Shown: positions 23,958 to 30,863 of the stretch, piece by piece
How the letters are laid out: every line of letters starts with the position of its first letter
Numbering within the stretch: position 1 is the stretch's first letter
Position numbers and translations under genes: made by a program
Source: Proteobacteria bacterium CAG:495
Lineage (GTDB): Bacteria > Pseudomonadota > Alphaproteobacteria > RF32 > CAG-239
Length of the DNA: 36,859 nt
Assembly: GCA_000432275.1 (NCBI GenBank)
Contig: HF995284.1
Span: forward strand, 1-36,859
Direction: 5' to 3'
The notes under the pieces: model-generated
The model's input: the letters and a program-made list of their open reading frames with translations, nothing else
Database searches by the model: none
Told to the model about the DNA's origin: nothing

Positions 23958-23986
23958 CTTATACCTCATGCCAATCCGAAAATCAA
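23958..23986 (-). promoter_or_regulatory. Promoter of paralogue B
   Basis: On the minus strand: TTGATT, 17-base spacer, TATAAG, four bases behind the pnp terminator. A leader of about 28 AT-rich bases follows the expected start site. Confidence 0.65.
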
Positions 23987-23989
23987 CCA

Positions 23990-24032
23990 TAAAAAAGAGT
24001 TCCGACCGATAGAGGCCGAAACTCTTTTTTTT
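23990..24032. terminator. Terminator of the rpsO-pnp unit
   Basis: A 12-bp stem (23996-24007 with 24014-24025) and a 6-base loop, flanked by A and T runs. On the minus strand it lies about 130 bases after the pnp stop. Confidence 0.88.
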
Positions 24033-24157
24033 GAAACAATGGACAATAATTCAACCAACCGGAAAACCATATGATTATCAGACAAAACAAGCAAAGAAAC
24101 GCATAAAAACGTTACATTTTCACCGGTCAAATCTGCTCGGTTTCCCGTTAAGCAAAA

Positions 24158-26278
24158 TTATTTTTCCAGGTCCTCGCCGGTTTCCTGGTTAACCCGTTTA
24201 GCCGACAGCTTAACTTTGCCGCGGTTATCGGTACCCAGACATTTAACCCAGATTGAATCGCCTTCCTTGTAAAATTCGGAAACGGTTGCGATTCGTTCAG
24301 GCTTAACCTCCGAAATGTGAACCAAGCCTTCCGTCGTACCCAGGAAGCGGACAAATGCGCCGAAATCCATAATTTTTGTAACGACGCCATGGTAAATCTT
24401 ACCTTCCTCAGGTTCGGCAACAATACCCATAACCCATTCCAAAGCGGCATCTCCGTCTTCTTTTTTCATAGAAGCGATTTTAACGACTCCGTCATCGGAA
24501 ATATCAATCTTGGTATGAGTTTTTTCAATAATTTCACGAATAACCTTGCCGCCGGTTCCAATAACCTCGCGGATTTTATCAACCGGAATCTTAATTGCGA
24601 CAATACGCGGCGCTTTGTCAGAAACATGCGGACGCGGCTCGGCAATCGCCTTGGCCATTTCGCCCAGAATGTGGATACGGCCTTCATGAGCCTGAGCCAG
24701 AGCCTTTTCCATAATTTCTTTGGTAATGGAAGTAATTTTAATATCCATCTGCAAAGCGGTTACGCCGTCTTTGGTACCGGCAACTTTAAAGTCCATATCG
24801 CCGAGGTGGTCTTCATCACCCAAAATATCCGTCAGAACCGCAACCCGGCCATCGTCTTCTTTAATCAATCCCATGGCAATACCGGCAACCGGTTTAGCCA
24901 TCGGAACGCCCGCTGCCATCAGAGACATTGTCGTACCGCAGACTGTTGCCATTGAAGAAGAGCCGTTGGACTCCATAATTTCAGAAACGACGCGAATGGT
25001 GTAAGGGAATGAATCCTTGTCTTTGGGCATCATCGGATGAATAGCGCGCCAAGCCAGTTTACCGTGGCCGATTTCGCGACGTCCCGGACTTCCGATACGG
25101 CCGCACTCGCCGACAGAAAACGGCGGGAAGTTATAGTTCAACATAAAGTCTTCTTTATATTCTTCCATCAAACCGTCGACAATTTGAGCGTCTTCGCCGG
25201 TACCCAGCGTGGTAACCACCAAAGCCTGGGTTTCGCCGCGCGTAAACAATGCGGAACCGTGAGCCATCGGCAGCACGTCAACCTGACACTCAATCGGACG
25301 AACCGTTTTGGTATCGCGGCCGTCAATACGATGTCCGGTTGTCAAAACGCTCTCCCGCATCACCTTATGCATCAGCTTTTCAATGGCATCTTGTGCGTAG
25401 CGCTGTTCAAACTCGTTTTCCGGATCAAGGGTTGCTTTGAATTTTTCAGAAGCAACGCCGATCATTTCACCGCGTTTCAATTTGTCCGTTTCTTTAAAAG
25501 CGGCTTCAAACGCTGCGGTAAATTCTTTGGCCAGCTTATTGTACAGATCATCAAATTCAGGCGGAAATACCGGAGCTTCCCAAGGTTCTTTTCCGGCATC
25601 GGCCTTAAGTTCGTTAATCAGTTTAATAACCGGCTGAAAGCTCTCAAAACCAAACATAACCGCACCCAGCATCGTCTCTTCCGAAAGCTCCTGAGCCTCG
25701 GATTCAACCATCAGCACACCCTCTGAGGTACCGGCAACCGCCAGTTCCAGTTCGGTTTCTTTCATCTGCTCGATAGTCGGGTTCAAAATATACTGGCCGT
25801 CTTTATAACCGACTTTGCAAGCGGCAATCGGCCCTAAAAACGGAATGCCGGAAATTGTCAAAGCGGCGGAAGCGGCAATCATGGCCGGAATGTCGGAATC
25901 GCTGTTCTGATCGTGAGACAAAACGGTACAAATAACCTGAACTTCGTTTTTGAAAGCATCCGGAAACAACGGACGGATCGGACGGTCAATCAAACGGGAA
26001 ATCAAAACTTCGCGCTCGCTCGGTTTACCCTCGCGCTTCATAAATCCGCCGGGAACCTTGCCGGTTGCATAGTACTTTTCCTGGTAATTGACTGTCAAAG
26101 GAAAGAAATCCTGATCTGCCTTCGCCTCTTTTGCCGCACATACCGTAGCAAGTACCTCTGTTTCACCATACTTGACAACTACGGCACCTGTAGCCTGTCT
26201 AGCTATTTTACCTGTTTCCAAAACTAATTTGCGTCCGCCCCATTCCATTTCCTTGCGGCACACTTTAAAATCGATCAT
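24158..26278 (-). CDS. pnp: Polyribonucleotide nucleotidyltransferase (PNPase)
   Basis: Trimeric 3'-5' phosphorolytic exoribonuclease of mRNA decay and the RNA degradosome. 706 residues (E. coli 711). Domains in order: RNase PH core 1 (about 1-145), helical linker, RNase PH core 2 (about 320-540) with F-T-R-G-E-T-Q-A and phosphate-site G-D-E-D-H-L-G-D-M-D-F-K-V-A-G-T, KH domain (about 555-615, G-T-G-G-K-V-I), and S1 domain (about 622-692, G-V-V-T-K-I-M-D-F-G-A-F-V). Only about 14 residues follow S1, so the long acidic tail of some relatives is missing. AAAGG SD about 9 bases before the ATG. It follows rpsO, the conserved order, with a structured intergenic region between them. Confidence 0.98.
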   Translation of the reverse strand: MIDFKVCRKEMEWGGRKLVLETGKIARQATGAVVVKYGETEVLATVCAAKEAKADQDFFPLTVNYQEKYYATGKVPGGFMKREGKPSEREVLISRLIDRPIRPLFPDAFKNEVQVICTVLSHDQNSDSDIPAMIAASAALTISGIPFLGPIAACKVGYKDGQYILNPTIEQMKETELELAVAGTSEGVLMVESEAQELSEETMLGAVMFGFESFQPVIKLINELKADAGKEPWEAPVFPPEFDDLYNKLAKEFTAAFEAAFKETDKLKRGEMIGVASEKFKATLDPENEFEQRYAQDAIEKLMHKVMRESVLTTGHRIDGRDTKTVRPIECQVDVLPMAHGSALFTRGETQALVVTTLGTGEDAQIVDGLMEEYKEDFMLNYNFPPFSVGECGRIGSPGRREIGHGKLAWRAIHPMMPKDKDSFPYTIRVVSEIMESNGSSSMATVCGTTMSLMAAGVPMAKPVAGIAMGLIKEDDGRVAVLTDILGDEDHLGDMDFKVAGTKDGVTALQMDIKITSITKEIMEKALAQAHEGRIHILGEMAKAIAEPRPHVSDKAPRIVAIKIPVDKIREVIGTGGKVIREIIEKTHTKIDISDDGVVKIASMKKEDGDAALEWVMGIVAEPEEGKIYHGVVTKIMDFGAFVRFLGTTEGLVHISEVKPERIATVSEFYKEGDSIWVKCLGTDNRGKVKLSAKRVNQETGEDLEK

Positions 26279-26572
26279 ATTTCTTTACCTTTCTTCTTCA
26301 TACAATCATCTACCTGCCCCATGCAGGATTTTTATTAAAAGAACTGCGGAGCTCCACTGCCCCGCAGTCCCAAAATTTATAAATACGTCCCTCTTGAAAG
26401 GGAGCCGTGCCTCAGACTGATAATCAACATCCAAAACACATTTACGAAAACTCTTTTTATGAAAGCAGACAATATAATCTCCGGCAAACTCAAAGCAGTG
26501 TGCAAAGAAGTACAAGACCCTTTTGAGACTGCGTAAAATTGCGTTATCTGCCCCATAAAAACAATTTTCCTT
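26279..26572 (-). other. Structured rpsO-pnp intergenic region
   Basis: 294 bases without a supportable gene. On the minus strand it holds a 9-bp hairpin (26370-26362 with 26349-26341) followed by a T-rich stretch, and nearer to pnp a CCTGC/GCAGG hairpin (26313-26327). In E. coli the same interval carries a terminator and the RNase III site through which PNPase controls its own mRNA; an equivalent role here is inference. The part 26375-26572 shows no clear promoter or structure. Confidence 0.5.
26330..26370 (-). terminator. Terminator or RNase III-type hairpin after rpsO
   Basis: Stem GGACTGCGG / CCGCAGTTC (one G-U pair) with a 12-base loop that contains GGAGCTCC, followed by TTCTTTTAAT-type sequence on the minus strand. 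About 200 bases behind rpsO and 50 before pnp. Confidence 0.6.
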
Positions 26573-26833
26573 TTATTTTCTGAGGTCTAACTTTTTAATC
26601 AGATCCTGATAACGGCTTTCGCTTTTACCCTTCAAATAATCCAGAAGGTGGCGGCGGCGGCTGACTTTTTTCATCAAACCCAAACGAGAGTGAGTATCTT
26701 TGGCATGTGTTTTAAAATGCTCAATCAGGTTGTTGATTTCTGCGGTCCAGATAGCAATCTGAACTTCCGGAGAACCGGTATCATTTGGATTCAAACCATA
26801 AGCCTTGGCAATATCTTTTTTTGAAATCGACAT
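26573..26833 (-). CDS. rpsO: 30S ribosomal protein uS15
   Basis: Primary 16S rRNA-binding protein of the small-subunit platform. 86 residues (E. coli 89). Typical sequence: D-T-G-S-P-E-V-Q-I-A near residue 18, H-x-x-D-x-H-S-R-L-G-L, S-R-R-R-H-L-L-D-Y-L-K, and L-I-K-K-L-D-L-R-K at the end. It starts 19 bases after the truB stop and is probably co-transcribed with truB. Confidence 0.97.
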   Translation of the reverse strand: MSISKKDIAKAYGLNPNDTGSPEVQIAIWTAEINNLIEHFKTHAKDTHSRLGLMKKVSRRRHLLDYLKGKSESRYQDLIKKLDLRK

Positions 26834-26852
26834 CTATATTTTCCTTTTCATA

Positions 26853-27764
26853 TTAAAAATTGAAAACACGAACCGGAAGGATTCTTCTTTCCTCGATTCG
26901 AACTAACGCAACCAACTCCCCGTCACAAGTGGCAGCCCCCGTCTGTCCGTACAGCTTTTCCACCGGATAAGACTTCGGCGACAGGCTCTGCCCCATACGG
27001 AGCTTGGCGGCATCCGCTTCCGTTACAGCTATATCCGCGATGTCGCGCAGACAAGTTATTACCGGAAGCAAAACTTCTTTTCGGTTCTCACCATACCCTA
27101 TATTTTTTATATTTTCCAGTAAAATTTTCTGACTCAGGTCAAAATTCCCGCATTTGGTGCGCCTGAGCTCCTTCAAATGGCCGACTGTTCCTAACGATTT
27201 GGCAATGTCCTGACCCAAAGTCCGAACATACGTGCCCTTTGAACAGGCCACCCTGAACCGAGCCTGCTCCTCCGGCAGCTCTTCCAGCAATTCCAGCGCG
27301 TAAATTTCGACGATTCGCTCCGGAATCTCCACGTCTTCGCCGCGGCGCGCCAGATTATAGGCTCGCTCTCCGTTTATCTTAATCGCCGAATAAGCCGGAG
27401 GTACCTGAGATATTTTTCCGATAAAACGCGGCAACACGGAAAGTATGTCCTCTTTAGAAGGAATAATTGCACTGCGCTGACAAACCTCGCTCTCGGTATC
27501 TCCGCTGGCCGTAGCCTCTCCCCACTTGATTACAAACTCGTATTCTTTTGGCCCGTCGGTTACCAGCGGAATTAACTTTGTCGCCTCGCCGAAAGCGACC
27601 GGCAGCACCCCTGTGGCAAAAGGATCAAGCGTGCCGCAGTGGCCGTTCTTTTTGGCGTTCAGCCATTTGCGGGTCAGATTCACCACTTGTGTCGAACCGA
27701 TGTCGCGCGGCTTGTCAATAACCAGCCAGCCATTGACGTCATCGCCTTTTTTATGTCGAGCCAT
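26853..27764 (-). CDS. truB: tRNA pseudouridine-55 synthase TruB
   Basis: Makes pseudouridine 55 in the T-loop of tRNAs. The start is placed at 27764 (M-A-R-H-K-K-G), with GAGGA 7 bases upstream; the frame stays open for 59 further codons upstream, but these lie beyond the promoter and do not resemble TruB. The resulting 303 residues fit the family. Seen: G-W-L-V-I-D-K-P (motif K), G-H-C-G-T-L-D-P-F-A-T-G-V-L-P with the catalytic Asp, P-P-x-Y-S-A-I-K, S-K-G-T-Y-V-R-T-L (motif III), and a PUA-like C-terminal part. It normally follows rbfA directly, but here about 2.6 kb separates them, and truB has its own promoter. Confidence 0.96.
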   Translation of the reverse strand: MARHKKGDDVNGWLVIDKPRDIGSTQVVNLTRKWLNAKKNGHCGTLDPFATGVLPVAFGEATKLIPLVTDGPKEYEFVIKWGEATASGDTESEVCQRSAIIPSKEDILSVLPRFIGKISQVPPAYSAIKINGERAYNLARRGEDVEIPERIVEIYALELLEELPEEQARFRVACSKGTYVRTLGQDIAKSLGTVGHLKELRRTKCGNFDLSQKILLENIKNIGYGENRKEVLLPVITCLRDIADIAVTEADAAKLRMGQSLSPKSYPVEKLYGQTGAATCDGELVALVRIEERRILPVRVFNF

Positions 27765-27791
27765 TCGTTTTTCCTCAATCGTTATTTTACT

Positions 27792-27820
27792 TTCATAAAA
27801 GAAAGACGACGCCTTGTCAA
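27792..27820 (-). promoter_or_regulatory. Promoter of truB-rpsO-pnp
   Basis: On the minus strand: perfect TTGACA, 17-base spacer, TATGAA, about 28 bases before the truB start. It supports the start at 27764. Confidence 0.72.
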
Positions 27821-27986
27821 TTGTTATCGCCACCCACGAAAAAAGACGGGATTCCTCAGAATTAAGAACGTTTCGCACCGTGGTGCCTACGGTCTCCCCA
27901 TTTTGTTCCAAACCGCAGTACCGTACCATGTGTGGCAACAATCGCTAACGTTCGTCATAGGTATTAATCTGAAGCATTTAAAACGC
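27821..27986. other. Non-coding segment of unknown origin before truB
   Basis: It contains ACCGT/ACGGT and GTAC-rich inverted repeats and few stop codons in two minus-strand frames, but no SD or family resemblance. It looks unlike the AT-rich spacers elsewhere in the window. It might be a dispersed element or a decayed gene end; nothing definite can be assigned. Confidence 0.35.
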
Positions 27987-28017
27987 TGAACAGGCCAACC
28001 CAAAGTTGACCTGTTCA
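27987..28017 (-). terminator. Hairpin behind pyrE, probable terminator
   Basis: A 13-bp stem with one C-A mismatch (27987-27999 with 28005-28017) and a 5-base loop, 17 bases after the pyrE stop. Only GCGTTTT follows on the minus strand, so termination may be imperfect. Confidence 0.6.
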
Positions 28018-28034
28018 TAAAAAAACAAAAGAAA

Positions 28035-28688
28035 TCATTTATCCCAATTCTGCGGAGCTTCGCGCCATTTAGCCAAAAAGTCCAGTTTGTCTGCCGGAAT
28101 GTAATTGGTTTTAACCGCCTGGGCCACCAGTGTTTCATAATCGGACAACGTGTTGAGCTGACATCCGGCCTCCTCAAACGCATCGCGCGACTTCTGAAAA
28201 CCATAGGTAAACAACGCCGCCATTCCGAGAACCTCAAATCCGGCTTCGCGAACAGCCTGAACGGCAGAGAGCGAAGAGCCTCCGGTCGAAATCAGGTCTT
28301 CGACAATCACCACTTTAATTCCCGGTTTCAAAGCGCCTTCGATACGATTTTGCAACCCGTGGTCTTTTTTATCGCTACGAATATAAGCGGTCGGAATATC
28401 CAACAGCCATCCGGCCAGCGTTCCCCAGGGAATAGCGCCCGTCGCAACGGAAATAATGGCCTCCGCTTCGGGATATTCCTGCTCAATCAGACTACACAGA
28501 CTGTCGGCAATAAGCTCGCGCTCCTCCAGATAAGACTGCAGCTTGCGATTATCACAGTAAATCGGAGAATGCCACCCCGAAGCCCAAACGAAATACGGAG
28601 CTTCCGATTTTAACTGAACAGCCTGAGCACCCAATAAAGCTCCTGCAATCTGAGCAGCAACTTCTTCGTTGAAAATTTCTTTTTTCAT
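28035..28688 (-). CDS. pyrE: Orotate phosphoribosyltransferase
   Basis: Joins orotate and PRPP to give OMP in pyrimidine synthesis. 217 residues. Seen: W-A-S-G-W-H-S-P-I-Y-C-D-N-R near residue 35, V-A-T-G-A-I-P-W-G, K-D-H-G-L-Q-N catalytic loop, and the PRPP motif V-V-I-V-E-D-L-I-S-T-G-G-S at about 126-138. The wording of these motifs and the closing W-R-E-A-P-Q-N-W resemble Bacteroidota/Firmicutes PyrE more than the usual proteobacterial type (judged from memory). There is no SD; the ATG follows an AT-rich leader that shares 15 bases with that of the 4505-4924 gene. It sits in the middle of the rbfA-truB gap, so acquisition from another phylum is plausible. Confidence 0.95.
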   Translation of the reverse strand: MKKEIFNEEVAAQIAGALLGAQAVQLKSEAPYFVWASGWHSPIYCDNRKLQSYLEERELIADSLCSLIEQEYPEAEAIISVATGAIPWGTLAGWLLDIPTAYIRSDKKDHGLQNRIEGALKPGIKVVIVEDLISTGGSSLSAVQAVREAGFEVLGMAALFTYGFQKSRDAFEEAGCQLNTLSDYETLVAQAVKTNYIPADKLDFLAKWREAPQNWDK

Positions 28689-28735
28689 ACCAATAATTTT
28701 TAATTAATTTGTCTTTTATATGAATTACCGAGCCG

Positions 28736-28763
28736 AATATAGACTTAAAAAGACAAAAGTCAA
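28736..28763 (-). promoter_or_regulatory. Promoter of pyrE
   Basis: On the minus strand: TTGACT, 16-base spacer, TATATT. Leader of about 40 bases, AT-rich and without SD. Confidence 0.7.
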
Positions 28764-28807
28764 GAATTAAAAAAACGAAAATATCTGTGGTCAAATACTC
28801 GCTTCTC

Positions 28808-28836
28808 TTGACTATCCGCCGTCCCGATTTTATCTT
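28808..28836 (+). promoter_or_regulatory. Promoter of the 28870-29289 gene
   Basis: TTGACT, 17-base spacer, TATCTT; start site expected near 28843. Divergent from the pyrE promoter. Confidence 0.6.
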
Positions 28837-28869
28837 TTTGATATCTAAACAAATTAAAAACAAACTATT

Positions 28870-29289
28870 ATGGCAACACTTAAATCTAACTATCTGGCAA
28901 TTATTCTGGCCGTTACGGCATCGTGTTCAATGTCTGCGTTCAGCAGTTGCGTTTCGTCTTTCAGCCTCGGAAAAAACATTTCCAATCGTTGCATTTATCG
29001 CAATTCTCAACAAGTTGTCGAATATATGCGCCAAAAAGGGATTGAAATATGTAACCTTCGTCTGATGCACATTGAAGAACGAAACTACAGGGTATATTGG
29101 TACGGCGAGGACAGAAAGTCCCCCAACCGGTATGCTCTCGGTTTAGGCGGAGATTTCATGAAATTGACGCCCGACTGCGGTTACACCGTTTTTTCAGCCG
29201 GCGATTCCTTCCATCGCGGGATGAAAGAATATTCTGTCACAACTCAAGACAGCATTATGGTAATTGAACGGGTTAAAAATCATGACTGA
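28870..29289 (+). CDS. Small exported protein of unknown function
   Basis: 139 residues, not recognised. A signal peptide is visible: Lys5, hydrophobic core at about 8-17, small residues after it. Cys19 and Cys27 lie near the cleavage region, but neither has a good lipobox (T-A-S-C and F-S-S-C), so a lipoprotein is possible but unproven. The mature part is mixed alpha/beta with R-V-Y-W-Y-G-E and a G-L-G-G-D-F turn and no known motif. There is no SD; the leader is AT-rich (AATTAAAAACAAACTATT). It has its own promoter and a strong terminator, and lies in the block that separates truB from rbfA. Confidence 0.65.
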   Translation: MATLKSNYLAIILAVTASCSMSAFSSCVSSFSLGKNISNRCIYRNSQQVVEYMRQKGIEICNLRLMHIEERNYRVYWYGEDRKSPNRYALGLGGDFMKLTPDCGYTVFSAGDSFHRGMKEYSVTTQDSIMVIERVKNHD

Positions 29290-29294
29290 CACCT

Positions 29295-29333
29295 AAAAAA
29301 AGGTCCCTATGCTCAACCATAGCGGACCTTTTT
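29295..29333. terminator. Terminator after the 28870-29289 gene
   Basis: Stem AAAAAGGTCC / GGACCTTTTT (29297-29306 with 29324-29333) with inner CTATG/CATAG pairing. T-runs on both strands. Confidence 0.92.
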
Positions 29334-29353
29334 GTTTGCCAAAAGACATCTTT

Positions 29354-29390
29354 AAAAAAATCTGCGGACGTTTCCCGACTATCCTCCGCA
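29354..29390 (-). terminator. Probable terminator of the 29534-30235 gene
   Basis: On the minus strand TGCGGA / TCCGCA (29390-29385 with 29368-29363), 16-base loop, then GA and seven T. About 145 bases behind the stop; the interval 29391-29533 shows no other feature. Confidence 0.6.
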
Positions 29391-29533
29391 AACGGCAAGC
29401 CTTCTCTGATACGCCGGCTGCCCTCTCGGAACAAATAAAACCGCTTTCGGAAAAAACAAAAACATTCCCAAAAAAACGAAAGACCCGGGGTTATACAACC
29501 GCAGGCCTTCGCAAAACAAAAGCTGAACAATTT

Positions 29534-30235
29534 TTATCCCAGCGCAGTAAACAGCCGGGCAAAATTATTCTTAACAACCGTCCATATTCCCGGCGATACG
29601 TTCAGATTAAAGCCCTCTCGCAAAAGCATATAACCCGGAACGCCGTTCTTCATCGTCCGCTTGTAAACCTTATAAAAACAATCGTCTTCTTTGACCAGAA
29701 CCTGAGTGTTTGTGAGTTCCCGCAACAGCTTGTCTTCAGCCTGCAGCATATCGTACAACCCGTCATCCCGTTTTATGGCAATAATTTTTCCGCAAAAGAC
29801 ATGATAATGGCTCAAATACCTTTTAGTGACCCATTTTCCCGTCTTGTCCAAAAAACAAACGTCCATAAATTTACCGTGGGGTTCCAGGCGGGCATAAAAA
29901 TAACCGAGAAACTCGCCCAGATTAAGAATTTTTCCCTGATATGTCAGCAAAAACCAATCATATCCTCTGCGGTAAAGAAAACCTTTTGCAACCATACTTC
30001 CTTCTTCAGCGTTTTCCACGACAGAAACCAAAGCATGGTTGTCGACAATTTTCATCAAAGAGACATTATTGTCTTCCGTTGTAATTTTATAATAATCCTT
30101 AAATTTGACAATCTGCCGTCCGTAGGCTAATTCGCCCAGCACCCGGAAAGTGCTGCACAACTCAACGACCGAAATGTCAGCATAACGTTTAATCCGTAAA
30201 TGTGTTCCCATAATATATAAGTTATTTAAATCCAT
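29534..30235 (-). CDS. Hypothetical protein
   Basis: 233 residues, not recognised. No signal peptide or membrane segment. It appears rich in beta strands and aromatic residues, with short strand-turn-strand units (for example Y-R-R-G-Y-D-W-F-L-L-T-Y-Q-G-K, F-L-D-K-T-G-K-W-V-T-K-R-Y, K-R-D-D-G-L-Y-D-M-L). These give a loose impression of a repeated unit, but I could not establish a period. Two starts are possible, 30235 and 30211; neither has an SD, and the second follows an AT-rich stretch like other SD-less genes here. Promoter and terminator are its own. It lies inside the rbfA-truB gap. Confidence 0.6.
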   Translation of the reverse strand: MDLNNLYIMGTHLRIKRYADISVVELCSTFRVLGELAYGRQIVKFKDYYKITTEDNNVSLMKIVDNHALVSVVENAEEGSMVAKGFLYRRGYDWFLLTYQGKILNLGEFLGYFYARLEPHGKFMDVCFLDKTGKWVTKRYLSHYHVFCGKIIAIKRDDGLYDMLQAEDKLLRELTNTQVLVKEDDCFYKVYKRTMKNGVPGYMLLREGFNLNVSPGIWTVVKNNFARLFTALG

Positions 30236-30256
30236 ACTAATTGTTTTATGGCTAAT

Positions 30257-30284
30257 ACGATACGCTTCTCAAAGCTCCCGTCAA
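30257..30284 (-). promoter_or_regulatory. Promoter of the 29534-30235 gene
   Basis: On the minus strand: TTGACG, 16-base spacer, TATCGT. Confidence 0.5.
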
Positions 30285-30300
30285 TTATTTTCGAAAATAA
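30285..30300. promoter_or_regulatory. Perfect 16-base palindrome next to the -35
   Basis: TTATTTTCGAAAATAA, self-complementary over its full length and directly adjoining the -35 of the 29534-30235 promoter. It may be an activator or repressor site. Confidence 0.45.
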
Positions 30301-30316
30301 CCCACATTTTTACGAC

Positions 30317-30341
30317 AAAAAGGCCCCCTTTTCAGGGGGCC
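30317..30341 (-). terminator. Terminator of rbfA
   Basis: Stem GGCCCCC / GGGGGCC (30322-30328 with 30335-30341), 6-base loop, then five T on the minus strand, 24 bases after the rbfA stop. Confidence 0.93.
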
Positions 30342-30364
30342 GGCAGAACTTTCTATCCTTTTGC

Positions 30365-30742
30365 CTATTTTAAATCCTTGGCAACCTTGGGATCTCTCAG
30401 CAGTTTTTCAATCTTGTCAACCTGTTCAAAACTCTTGTCGACCTTAAATACCAGTTCGGGCGTATAACGAAGCTGCATTTTTGCGGCAATCTGTTTGCGC
30501 AGATAATTGGCCGCCAGCTGTAATCCCCCGATAACTTCCTGCAAATGGGAATTGTTCAGGGTCATCAGATAAACCGATGCATATTTCAAATCCGGAGACA
30601 CCGTAACCTCTGTAATCGTAACGATGGTGTCAATTCCCTCCAGATTTCGGATTTCGCCTTTTTGGATAAAGGCAGCCAGTATCCGTTTGATTTCCTGCCC
30701 GACCCGCAGCTGACGCTGTGAAGGCTCTTTATTTTCAGCCAT
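30365..30742 (-). CDS. rbfA: Ribosome-binding factor A
   Basis: KH-type protein that binds the 30S subunit and helps mature the 16S rRNA 5' end. The start is 30742 because AAGGAG lies 7 bases before it; upstream codons belong to the promoter region. The resulting 125 residues fit the family. Seen: R-Q-L-R-V-G-Q-E-I-K-R near the N-terminus, V-T-I-T-E-V-T-V-S-P-D-L-K-Y-A-S-V-Y (the family signature) and a late L-R-Y-T-P-E-L-V-F-K-V-D. It usually lies between infB and truB. Here neither is adjacent: a divergent orphan gene is upstream and an unrelated block downstream, so it is a single-gene unit. Confidence 0.95.
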   Translation of the reverse strand: MAENKEPSQRQLRVGQEIKRILAAFIQKGEIRNLEGIDTIVTITEVTVSPDLKYASVYLMTLNNSHLQEVIGGLQLAANYLRKQIAAKMQLRYTPELVFKVDKSFEQVDKIEKLLRDPKVAKDLK

Positions 30743-30771
30743 AATTTTTCTCCTTAAATAACCTGCAAGTA

Positions 30772-30800
30772 TATATAGAGGCAAAAACCGCCATAATCAA
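30772..30800 (-). promoter_or_regulatory. Promoter of rbfA
   Basis: On the minus strand: TTGATT, 17-base spacer, TATATA; leader of about 23 bases. Confidence 0.6.
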
Positions 30801-30836
30801 GAAAATTCCGTACTATACATCTGTTTCTGTATGTGA

Positions 30837-30842
30837 TATATT
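30837..30842 (+). promoter_or_regulatory. Candidate -10 of the 30864-31913 gene
   Basis: TATATT with a TG three bases upstream, 21 bases before the start codon. No convincing -35 is visible. Confidence 0.35.
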
Positions 30843-30863
30843 ACTCATATGGGAGCAACCGCC

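Noticed and set aside
25037..25726. Plus-strand open frame of 229 codons
   Set aside because: Antisense to the pnp coding sequence; no SD or domain.
27765..27941. In-frame 59-codon extension of truB
   Set aside because: It would include the truB promoter, lacks an SD and does not resemble TruB; ATG 27764 has a good SD.
29273..29530. Minus-strand frame of 85 codons
   Set aside because: Lies over two terminators and has no SD; Cys/Phe/Arg-rich composition gives no support.
29309..30130. Plus-strand open frame of 273 codons
   Set aside because: It runs antisense to the 29534-30235 gene, starts inside a terminator hairpin, has no SD and its translation shows no family resemblance.
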